A DNA stretch of 64,000 nt from NCBI GenBank assembly GCA_037318855.1, contig CP134874.1:2232598-2296597 (forward strand), written 5' to 3'. The position numbers were made by a program, and so were the translations under genes. This document shows, piece by piece, positions 27,572 to 34,920 of the stretch; position 1 is the first letter of the stretch, and every line of letters starts with the position of its first letter. Below the pieces are notes generated by a model. The model was given only the letters and a program-made list of their open reading frames with translations, was not told where the DNA came from and did no database searches. This stretch comes from Candidatus Sedimenticola sp. (ex Thyasira tokunagai) (GTDB taxonomy: Bacteria; Pseudomonadota; Gammaproteobacteria; Chromatiales; Chromatiaceae).

Positions 27572-29198
27572 AGGCATCAGGGACAACCTGCACTTCCTGT
27601 GTGTCGAGGTCGACTCTCAGGTAGCTAACCTACAAACCTACTTTGAAACGCCCACGGTCGCTCTTGCCCGGCGTATTCTCGACCGCAGTGGTTACGCCTA
27701 TAACCTGAAAATGCGTATTCACACCAGCTGTCTAAATAAGCTGTCCCGTTGCAAGGAGGGCGGTGCAGAGACACTGACGTTGCGCGGAGTGGAGTTTATC
27801 GCCACCGACCTGGAGCGTATCGCTGAACTTAGCCGTGACTGCATAAAGCAGATGGACTATCTGATTAACGCACGTTGCCCGGAATCTGAGGCGTATGGCC
27901 CCATGCTGGAGCGAGTCAGGCGCGGTATCAAACTGCTGGGACCCGCTATCCTGGAGAATGACACCCGGCTGGCGCTCAAGATTGGCCAGATCGAGTCTAA
28001 GCTTGATCGTGACTACAACCGACTGCTGAAACACTATATTGCTGCACTGAAACAGAAAAAGAATACCGAGGATCTGACCAGTGCCCTGTTTGTGGCACAC
28101 AGTGTCGAGCAGATGGGGGATGCTCTGCTCGATATCAGCGAGTCCATCATCTCCGCCAACCTGGGCCAGCCCGTCAACTTCGAACGTTATCATTCACTAC
28201 AGGCATCTGTGGAGGATCTTGAAACCGATGAGGATATGTCGGATGTACAGATTGAGCGGATTGCTGAAACCCGCTCAGGTAGTGCCATCTCCGGCATTAG
28301 TGCGCCCGACAGTGGGAATGATGAGTATGTCGCTATTTTTAAAGAGGGTAAGAAACGCAAACTCAAAGAGGAGCGTCAGGGCGTAGAGAGCTGGCATGAG
28401 ATCTACCCCGGTCTGGCGCCTAAGATTCTCTCCTACAAGAAGCGTGGTCAATCCGCCTCTCTGCTGATCGAGCACCTGCCTGGCTTCACGTTCGAACAGA
28501 TTCTTTTGAATGAGTCACCCGAACTGCTTAGTGAGACCCTTGATCAACTGGGTGGTACGTTGAGATCAGTGTGGCATGAAACACAGACCGACAAGCCGGT
28601 TTCCGCCAACTTCATCCAACAACTCGAAAAACGCTTGAGTGATGTCTACAAAATTCACCCTGAGTTCCAGCGGGGCGATTCACAGGTCTGTGGCCTGGGC
28701 ATTCCCTCTTTCGACTCACTGGTCAAGAGAGCTCGCGATTACGAAGCCAGACTCCAGTCTCCCTTCTCGGTCTACATCCATGGTGATTTTAATGTGGATA
28801 ACATCATCTACGACCCGATGGAGCAGCGGATCAACTTTATCGACCTGCACCGCTCATGCTACATGGATTATGTGCAGGATATCTCGGTGTTCATGGTCTC
28901 AAACTATCGCCTGCAGATTCTCGATGCTCCCCTGAGGCAAAGAATCATGAACCTGGCGAAGGATTTCTACCGTATAGCCAGAGACTATGCCGACAAGGTA
29001 GGCGACGAGACGTTTGAGTTGCGTCTGGCCCTCGGCCTGGCCCGCTCATTCGTTACTTCCACTCGTTTTATCCTGGACAAAACATTGGCTCGTAGTATGT
29101 TTTTGCGCTCCCGTTATCTGTTAGAGCAGGCGCTTGCCATTAACCCGAAAAAGGCCGGTAGTTTCAAGACACCGGTGAAGGAGATTTTCATTGGTTGA
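27552..29198 (+). CDS. PhoU-like domain fused to an APH-type phosphotransferase domain
   Basis: 548 residues from the ATG at 27552. Residues about 1-225 are all-helical and PhoU-like: two helical repeats, with VEQMGDALLDISESIISANL matching the E-x-x-GD signature of PhoU/DUF47 proteins. An acidic linker with DLETDEDMSD follows. Residues about 290-520 form an aminoglycoside-phosphotransferase/choline-kinase fold: Brenner motif HGDFNVDNIIYD (near residues 413-424; Asp and Asn catalytic) and the metal-binding INFIDLHRS. The kinase substrate is unknown. PhoU parts normally sense or gate phosphate systems. A strong AAGGAG inside its 3' end serves the next gene. I know of no functional study of such a fusion. 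Confidence 0.8.
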   Translation: MTMQLPKGIRDNLHFLCVEVDSQVANLQTYFETPTVALARRILDRSGYAYNLKMRIHTSCLNKLSRCKEGGAETLTLRGVEFIATDLERIAELSRDCIKQMDYLINARCPESEAYGPMLERVRRGIKLLGPAILENDTRLALKIGQIESKLDRDYNRLLKHYIAALKQKKNTEDLTSALFVAHSVEQMGDALLDISESIISANLGQPVNFERYHSLQASVEDLETDEDMSDVQIERIAETRSGSAISGISAPDSGNDEYVAIFKEGKKRKLKEERQGVESWHEIYPGLAPKILSYKKRGQSASLLIEHLPGFTFEQILLNESPELLSETLDQLGGTLRSVWHETQTDKPVSANFIQQLEKRLSDVYKIHPEFQRGDSQVCGLGIPSFDSLVKRARDYEARLQSPFSVYIHGDFNVDNIIYDPMEQRINFIDLHRSCYMDYVQDISVFMVSNYRLQILDAPLRQRIMNLAKDFYRIARDYADKVGDETFELRLALGLARSFVTSTRFILDKTLARSMFLRSRYLLEQALAINPKKAGSFKTPVKEIFIG

Positions 29199-30081
29199 CC
29201 TCAAAATAGGCGTTGTCGGCATACCCGGCAAATGGTCCACAGAGACCTTGGCCGATGCCATCGAAAAACGGACCGGATTTCGTCTGGTTATCGATATGGG
29301 CAAGGTCGAACTTGACCTGCAGGAGAAGCGGCTGCTGTTTGCAGGCCATGACCTGTGTCGGTTGGACGGCTTGATCGTGAAAAAAATCAGCGCCGAGTAC
29401 AGCCCCAACACCCTGGACCGCCTGGAGTTGTTGCGGACTGCAGAAGCTGCCGGTGTGCAAGTGTTTAGCGGCGCAGAGAACATGTTGCGGCTGATTGATC
29501 GACTGAGTTGCACGGTCACTCTCCGCAATAACCAGATACCCATGCCTGATACTTGTGTCACCGAAGATGTTGATGCCGCCATGGCTGCGGTAGGTAAATT
29601 TGGCAGTGCGGTATTCAAACCACTCTTCTCCACCAAGGCACGGGGCATGTGTGTGATCGATGCCGATCAGTCCGATAGTGAGATACGCACCGCGATTGAG
29701 GTATTTCAGCGCAGCAATCCGATGATGTATATTCAGCGCAAGATCGATCTGCCGGGCCGGGATCTGGGTATGGTATTTCTGGGGGGAAAGTACCTCGGCA
29801 CCTATGCCCGTGTCTCCCAAAGCGATGCATGGAATACCACCATTCACAGCGGCGGCCGTTACGAGGCCTACTCACCACCGGATGAGATCATCGATCTTGC
29901 CTATCGAGCACAGGCCCCATTCGGCATGGACTTCACCACCGTTGATGTGGCAGAGACAGCAGGTGAGCCGATCGTTTTCGAGGTGTCCGCCTTTGGTGGC
30001 TTTCGCGGCGCCCTGGAAGGGGCCGGTATTGACGCCGCCGCCGCTTACACAGAATATGTACTGGAAAAACTGAGCCAATGA
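29191..30081 (+). CDS. GAK-system-type ATP-grasp enzyme
   Basis: ATP-grasp ligase fold, 296 residues. The N-terminal pre-ATP-grasp domain (KIGVVGIPGKWSTETLADAI, about 5-24) is followed by the ATP-grasp core. Lysine-bearing FGSAVFKPLFSTKARGM acts as the nucleotide loop near residue 140. Acidic metal ligands and terminal loop are seen in DFTTVDVAETAGEPIVFEVS with late Glu and Asn-position Ser/Ala variants. It resembles RimK-type amino-acid ligases but belongs, by resemblance and by its HprK-like neighbour, to the GAK grouping. The start is TTG at 29191 with AAGGAG seven bases upstream, overlapping the previous stop by eight bases. The reaction is unknown. Confidence 0.8.
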   Translation: MVDLKIGVVGIPGKWSTETLADAIEKRTGFRLVIDMGKVELDLQEKRLLFAGHDLCRLDGLIVKKISAEYSPNTLDRLELLRTAEAAGVQVFSGAENMLRLIDRLSCTVTLRNNQIPMPDTCVTEDVDAAMAAVGKFGSAVFKPLFSTKARGMCVIDADQSDSEIRTAIEVFQRSNPMMYIQRKIDLPGRDLGMVFLGGKYLGTYARVSQSDAWNTTIHSGGRYEAYSPPDEIIDLAYRAQAPFGMDFTTVDVAETAGEPIVFEVSAFGGFRGALEGAGIDAAAAYTEYVLEKLSQ

Positions 30082-31160
30082 TAAACCTTACTACTGTTAC
30101 AGACAGCTTATATAACGGTGCACAGCTGTGTGACCAGATGCTCCATCTTGCGCTTGGTGAATGTACATTGCGCGTGCGTTCCAACTCCAGTGAACATATT
30201 AGCCAGCTGGAAAGCTATTTCTCCCATGTTTCTGCCCCTGCGGCAGAGCCGGATATGGAGATTATCGCCATAGAACGCGAAGCACCGGAGCTCGGTATCG
30301 AGTTCGTCGATTGGAAGCGGGAGCCGGGAAAGAGCGGTCGCAAGGACAGCTACTTCGACTTTTCCGACGGACGACTGGTACGCAAGGTTCGTACCGGCAT
30401 GGTCTTTCTGCAGAGTGAGACTCAACGTATTGCGGCCGGACCCTGCGTGGCCAACGATAACCAGGTGATCAATTTCATCAACGCCCAGTACATGAACTGG
30501 TTACAAAATCGGGAGTGGCTGATCTGCCACGCTGCCGGTCTGGTTCACAATGGAAAAACGCTGGGTATTGCGGGCTTTTCCGGTGGCGGCAAGTCGACCC
30601 TTATGCTCCACATGCTTGAGAATCCGGGAATCGACTATCTCACCAATGACCGGTTATTTATCAAAACGGATAGCACAACGACCCATGGTGCAGGTATTCC
30701 CAAACTACCCAGGGTCAACCCCGGTACCATCGTACACAATCCTCGGCTTCATCAGCTGATCCCTGCAGAGCAACGCGAATCACTACTCGATCTGCCGAAA
30801 GATGAGCTGTGGGAGCTGGAAGATAAGTACGACGTATTGATTGATCAGGTTTACGGTAGTGGACGAATCACTACAGAGGCGCCATTGGCCGCCTTCCTGA
30901 TACTCAACTGGCAACGGGAGAGTACCCAACCCCTGACACTGCAACAGGTGGATCTTTCAGAGCGCCGTGACCTGCTGGGTGCACTTATGAAGTCCCCTGG
31001 TCCCTTCTATCAGTACGCCGACGGTAGTTTTTTCCGGGATGATACAGTTCTTGAAGAGGAGGCCTATCTGAAAACCCTGAAGGGGATAACTATCTACGAG
31101 GCGAGTGGTGCAATCGATTTCGACGCCATGACCAAGCACCTTGATATGTTAATGGAGTAG
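30078..31160 (+). CDS. HprK-related kinase B (GAK system)
   Basis: A 360-residue protein with the P-loop GFSGGGKST at residues about 167-175 in the setting CHAAGLVHNGKTLGIAG, which is the HPr-kinase/PEPCK-like fold. The following LTNDRLFIK supplies the acidic/metal position found in HprK relatives. The N-terminal 150 residues are a separate domain seen only in this subgroup. No HPr protein or PTS gene occurs nearby, so the phosphate acceptor is not HPr. ATGA overlap with the ATP-grasp gene indicates coupled synthesis of the two defining GAK proteins. Confidence 0.82.
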   Translation: MINLTTVTDSLYNGAQLCDQMLHLALGECTLRVRSNSSEHISQLESYFSHVSAPAAEPDMEIIAIEREAPELGIEFVDWKREPGKSGRKDSYFDFSDGRLVRKVRTGMVFLQSETQRIAAGPCVANDNQVINFINAQYMNWLQNREWLICHAAGLVHNGKTLGIAGFSGGGKSTLMLHMLENPGIDYLTNDRLFIKTDSTTTHGAGIPKLPRVNPGTIVHNPRLHQLIPAEQRESLLDLPKDELWELEDKYDVLIDQVYGSGRITTEAPLAAFLILNWQRESTQPLTLQQVDLSERRDLLGALMKSPGPFYQYADGSFFRDDTVLEEEAYLKTLKGITIYEASGAIDFDAMTKHLDMLME

Positions 31161-31166
31161 TATGAG

Positions 31167-32135
31167 ATGACACGTGAACTGCTGCTGCTTCGCCATGGAA
31201 AATCGGACTGGATGACCGGTGATGATGATTACCATCGTCCTCTGAAGGACCGGGGTAAGCGTGGTGCACAGCGCATCGGTGTGTGGCTGCAGCAACAGAA
31301 TCTTATACCTGATTTTGTCATCACCTCTCCGGCAGAGCGTGCCTTGATCACGGCCCAGAAGTGCAGCAAGGTCATGGGTATAGGCGCCAAGCATATCCAT
31401 AACGATAAAAGGATCTACCTCGCTGATACCCATGATCTGTTGGCAACTCTCGCCGAGTGTCCAAACGATGCACATAGAGTTATGCTGGTCGGGCATAACC
31501 CGGGACTGGAACTGCTGCTCAGCTACCTGGCAGATGAACAGCCCGAGATCCCAAGTGATGGGAAGCTGATGCCTACCGCCACCATCGCCCGACTATCGAT
31601 GCCGGATAGATGGAGTGACTTGAGTGAAGGTGCGGGGAAACTTTTGCAGCTGATTCGTCCCTCCAGCCTGCAAAAGAAATTCCCTTTCCCTTCGCCACAT
31701 AGTAAGGAGCGTCGCGACAGGCCCGCCTATTACTATACCCAGTCCTCAGTAATCCCCTATCGAATTAGCGACGGGCAGCTGGAGGTACTTATTATCAGCT
31801 CCAGCAAAAACAAACACTGGGTCATTCCCAAGGGAATTGCCGACCCGGGACATACCCTGCAGGAATCCGCCCTCAAAGAGGCGTGGGAGGAGGCGGGCGT
31901 TGAAGGTGAGGTGACGGAAGAGGCTGTAGGCAGCTACAGCTACGAAAAATGGGGAGCCACCTGCACCGTCACGGTCTATCCCATGGCGGTCACACACCAG
32001 TTACCCGAGGGCCGGTGGGAAGAGCGCCACCGGGGCCGCAAGTGGGTGTCAGCAAAAGAGGCCGCCGCTCTGGTTAAGCAGTCAGCGCTGGGCCCCATGC
32101 TGATGGCTCTTAACTCTCGACTGGGTAAAGAGTGA
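31167..32135 (+). CDS. SixA-type histidine phosphatase fused to a NUDIX domain
   Basis: Residues 1-165 are a SixA-like histidine phosphatase: LLLRHGKSDW (RHG at about 9-11), ITSPAERALITAQ, and the second catalytic histidine in VGHNPGLELLL. Residues about 185-320 are NUDIX of the diphosphoinositol/diadenosine-polyphosphate type: HWVIPKGIADPGH then KEAWEEAGV. In the Nudix box the first Glu is His and the Arg is Lys, a deviation known among such relatives. The order is the reverse of mycobacterial MutT1 (NUDIX first). Together the domains suggest removal of a pyrophosphate or phosphohistidine-linked phosphate, substrate unknown. Confidence 0.85.
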   Translation: MTRELLLLRHGKSDWMTGDDDYHRPLKDRGKRGAQRIGVWLQQQNLIPDFVITSPAERALITAQKCSKVMGIGAKHIHNDKRIYLADTHDLLATLAECPNDAHRVMLVGHNPGLELLLSYLADEQPEIPSDGKLMPTATIARLSMPDRWSDLSEGAGKLLQLIRPSSLQKKFPFPSPHSKERRDRPAYYYTQSSVIPYRISDGQLEVLIISSSKNKHWVIPKGIADPGHTLQESALKEAWEEAGVEGEVTEEAVGSYSYEKWGATCTVTVYPMAVTHQLPEGRWEERHRGRKWVSAKEAAALVKQSALGPMLMALNSRLGKE

Positions 32136-32139
32136 TCTT

Positions 32140-32844
32140 ATGCCGAGACTGATTGCCGCCCTTATCCGCCATGGAGACTACCGGCAACTACCGAAGACAC
32201 CCAGCGCCCACCAGCCCTTTCCTCTGACCAACGAGGGTGAGGAGCAGGCGCACCAGGCCGGCTTAAAACTTCGGGAGAGCGTCGACTCCAATGGCTGGGC
32301 ACTCTCAACCTCGGTAGATAGCTCACAGCTACTCAGATCTTGGCAGACTGCACAGATTATCATTGATGAAATTATTGATCGCTTCCTCACGTCACCCGTA
32401 TTGACCGGATACGATGATTTGGCTGAGCGTGGATTGGGCTCTGCCGCCAATCTCACCATAGGCGAGATCGAAGCGATAATCCGTGAAGACCCACGGTTTT
32501 CCGAGCTACCCTCCGATTGGAAATCCAACAGCGGTTTCCGGCTTCCCCTCCAGGGAGCGGAGTCACTGCTTGAGGCCGGCGAACGGGTTGCCGGACATCT
32601 CAATCGGCAGATGGATCTACTTTCAAAGCATGCTGACACAGATACCCTGAAACTGTTCGTCGGCCACGGTGCCGCATTCCGCCATGCCGCCTATCATCTG
32701 GGCGTACTGAGCTATGAGCAGATCGCACAATTGAGCATGTTTCACGCTCAGCCGGTCTATCTCGAGTTCCTGCCTGAGGGTAAATGGCGGCATATAGCAG
32801 GCGAGTGGAAGGTTCGTGCCAAACAGAGCGAGTATACTGATTAA
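32140..32844 (+). CDS. Histidine phosphatase superfamily protein
   Basis: A 234-residue branch-1 histidine phosphatase. RHG catalytic motif in IRHGDYRQL (residues about 10-12), partner Arg region SSQLLRSWQTAQIII and second histidine in FVGHGAAFRHAAYHL. An inserted segment (about 85-130) gives it more than the SixA minimum. It could act on a small phosphorylated metabolite or on a phosphohistidine protein. It starts four bases after the fusion gene, so this operon encodes two different enzymes of the same superfamily side by side. Confidence 0.85.
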   Translation: MPRLIAALIRHGDYRQLPKTPSAHQPFPLTNEGEEQAHQAGLKLRESVDSNGWALSTSVDSSQLLRSWQTAQIIIDEIIDRFLTSPVLTGYDDLAERGLGSAANLTIGEIEAIIREDPRFSELPSDWKSNSGFRLPLQGAESLLEAGERVAGHLNRQMDLLSKHADTDTLKLFVGHGAAFRHAAYHLGVLSYEQIAQLSMFHAQPVYLEFLPEGKWRHIAGEWKVRAKQSEYTD

Positions 32845-32894
32845 ACACAATTTAAACGCAATGAGCAGCGTCTGAGATCGAGTAACTGACCTAT

Positions 32895-34238
32895 ATGTCA
32901 TCAAATAAGAATAAAGCCGCCCTCCCAAATTACCATGGAAGCAAGTGGATACGCGACGGCCTGCCAACAACGGGGCAGCCGTGGCAACTGGGCAAGCGTC
33001 AATCGGTTGGCAAGGACCGAAGTAATCATCACGCCTTTAGTGAGGTACTGCAAAGCGCAGTCTCTCATAGTCCCTGGAAGTGGCCAAAGCGCCCGATCTA
33101 TTTCCTCTCCGATTCCCATGCCGATGTGGATGCGTTCACGGCTTCGCTAGTGGCATCCGGCGGTATACGCAAAACCGGCCCGGGTGGCATGGATATCAAA
33201 CTCACCAAAGAGGGTCGCAAAGCCCTTTTTATTATCGGTGGTGACTGCCTTGATAAGGGCCCCAGCAGTCTGCAACTGCTGCGCAGCGTCCGAAAACTGA
33301 TAGATATAGGCGCCAGGGTCAAACTGCTGGCCGGCAACCATGACATAAGGTTCTTGATGGGTATTCGTGCCATGGGCCTTGACCGCGATCCGAGAACCGA
33401 ACATATGTTCGTTCGCTTAGGTCCCAAGGTGGTACCCCTGCTGAAAGAGGTTCAAGAGCAGTACCTCAATGGAGAAAAGGCCCTGCAGGGTATTCCAGGT
33501 AACCAGGCCTGCAAGCGTAAACTCTATCCATCAAAGCGGTGGTTTAAGGAGTTTCCGAAAGAGGCCGCTTGGATGATGCCGGAGCAGGGTATTGAACGCG
33601 AAGTGTCACGTTTGCGGAAGAAGATGATCGACTTTGAGAGGGCCAGCAGTGATGCCGGGCTATCCATGCGCGAAGTCTATGCCACGGTAAACAAATGCCG
33701 CGAACTCTTCCTGCAGAAAAAGGGTGAGTTTGCCTGGTTCTTCCGTGACATGCAGCTTCTCTGTCACAAAGGTTCCTTCCTCTTTATTCATGCCGGACTC
33801 GACGACCGAATCACCAGCCTGATCAAAGAGGAGGGTATCGACTACCTCAACGACCTTTTTCGCAAGCAGATCAAGCACGACCTGTTTGAGTTCTACTATG
33901 GTCCACTGGCAAACACCATGCGCACCAAGTACCGCGAGGTGGATATGCCGCTGACCCATCATGGTGTTGAACGAGCCTATCGTCAGGGTATACACACCAT
34001 CGTCCATGGCCACCGAAACAGCACAAAGGGCCAACGAATCATGCTGCGACAGGGTATGATCCATATCGAGTGCGATATCACCATGGATCGCAACACCCGC
34101 AAGAAAGAGGGGTTGGACGGCTACGGTGTCGGCATGACAATTATTCGGCCCGAGGGTAAAGTCATTGGTATCAGCACCGATTATCCTTATGCCAAGGTCT
34201 TCGAACCTAAGAATCATCTCCAGCCAAAAGCGAAATGA
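32895..34238 (+). CDS. PPP-like metallophosphatase of the GAK-like operon
   Basis: Calcineurin-like dinuclear metal phosphatase, 447 residues. Metal ligands and catalytic residues are visible in order: SDSHADVD (D-x-H, about 73-75), GGDCLDKGPSS (about 115-125), LAGNHDIRF (GNHD, about 147-150), a late IHAG-type loop (FLFIHAGLDD) and VHGHRN near residue 370. The spacing GDxxDKG...GNHD is that of PPP Ser/Thr phosphatases and Ap4A hydrolases. About 60 N-terminal residues and a helical insertion (about 190-260) are extra. Its target may be the product of the kinases upstream. A related enzyme is encoded at 57.1 kb. Confidence 0.82.
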   Translation: MSSNKNKAALPNYHGSKWIRDGLPTTGQPWQLGKRQSVGKDRSNHHAFSEVLQSAVSHSPWKWPKRPIYFLSDSHADVDAFTASLVASGGIRKTGPGGMDIKLTKEGRKALFIIGGDCLDKGPSSLQLLRSVRKLIDIGARVKLLAGNHDIRFLMGIRAMGLDRDPRTEHMFVRLGPKVVPLLKEVQEQYLNGEKALQGIPGNQACKRKLYPSKRWFKEFPKEAAWMMPEQGIEREVSRLRKKMIDFERASSDAGLSMREVYATVNKCRELFLQKKGEFAWFFRDMQLLCHKGSFLFIHAGLDDRITSLIKEEGIDYLNDLFRKQIKHDLFEFYYGPLANTMRTKYREVDMPLTHHGVERAYRQGIHTIVHGHRNSTKGQRIMLRQGMIHIECDITMDRNTRKKEGLDGYGVGMTIIRPEGKVIGISTDYPYAKVFEPKNHLQPKAK

Positions 34239-34242
34239 GCAT

Positions 34243-34524
34243 ATGCGCCAAAGTAAAAACAGCTTCAGATACGAATCCCTGCAGGATACCAAGACCATAC
34301 AGGATATCCTTAAGTCCATTACCAAGGGCATCGCCAAAGGCAATCTCTCCTTCAGTGATGAAGATAGTGCGATCGTCATGGAACCCGAAGGGCTACTAAA
34401 CCTAAAAGTTACTGCCAGCCAGGATGAAACACGTCACCGCATTCACATCCGCATTGCCTGGCAGGCTGAGGAGAAAGTAAAACAGAAGAAACCACTGTTG
34501 GTGAATAAAGTAGTGGATAAATAG
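34243..34524 (+). CDS. Amphi-Trp domain protein
   Basis: A 93-residue protein starting at the ATG at 34243, five bases after the metallophosphatase. It begins with FRYESLQDTKTIQDILKSI and has a final amphipathic strand RIHIRIAWQA with Trp73, then a lysine-rich tail. This is the amphi-Trp domain pattern described with GAK gene sets; such domains are short, lack enzymatic motifs and may bind or anchor a partner. The function is unknown. It is the last gene of the operon; an A/T-rich hairpin straddles its stop codon region (about 34514-34545). Confidence 0.7.
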   Translation: MRQSKNSFRYESLQDTKTIQDILKSITKGIAKGNLSFSDEDSAIVMEPEGLLNLKVTASQDETRHRIHIRIAWQAEEKVKQKKPLLVNKVVDK

Positions 34525-34608
34525 TAAATCTTACCCACTATTTATAGATGTCTGCATAGGGGGGGCTACAAATTCCTGACAGCCGTTCCATTTACGACTT
34601 GTACTTTT

Positions 34609-34920
34609 TCAAACTGCCCCGGGTTCATCTGAAGGATCACGAAATCCCGGTGGACGTTTCCCTGTGAGCATGTAGGCGAAGGCGATCACCTCAGCAATGG
34701 CACGGTAGAGTGCCTCAGGGATCTCATCGCCGAGGGGGATTTGGGCCAGTATTGCTGCCAGCTCCGAATCTTTTTCCAGAGGGATACCACTCTCTTCTGC
34801 CAGTTTGAGTATCTCCTCCGCCAGTTCACCACGTCCTTTGGCGGTTACACGCGGTGCACTTTCGCCATCGTAGTTGAGGGCGACTGCCAATTCCGGTAGT
34901 TGGTCGTAGATTTCACTCAT
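34609..34920 (-). CDS. FlhB C-terminal-domain-like protein (EscU/YscU/HrcU family)
   Basis: 103 residues matching only the cytoplasmic tail of the flagellar export-switch protein FlhB: AVALNYDGESAPRVTAKGRGELAEEILKLA and the helix IPEALYRAIAEVIAFAY. There is no membrane domain and the autocleavage NPTH motif is absent; the sequence begins where the FlhB tail would continue after it. Such short FlhB-like proteins occur with a FliK-type gene in many gammaproteobacteria, and exchange for the cleaved FlhB tail has been shown in one such case, as I recall. It overlaps the upstream fliK-like gene by four bases. Confidence 0.85.
   Translation of the reverse strand: MSEIYDQLPELAVALNYDGESAPRVTAKGRGELAEEILKLAEESGIPLEKDSELAAILAQIPLGDEIPEALYRAIAEVIAFAYMLTGKRPPGFRDPSDEPGAV

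Noticed and set aside
30108..30425. Minus-strand frame inside the HprK-like gene
   Set aside because: Antisense of the N-terminal domain, no ribosome site, no domain.
27092..34524. Phage-defence interpretation of the GAK-like operon
   Set aside because: No nuclease, toxin, reverse transcriptase or pore-forming effector is encoded; the enzymes fit metabolite or protein phosphorylation better.
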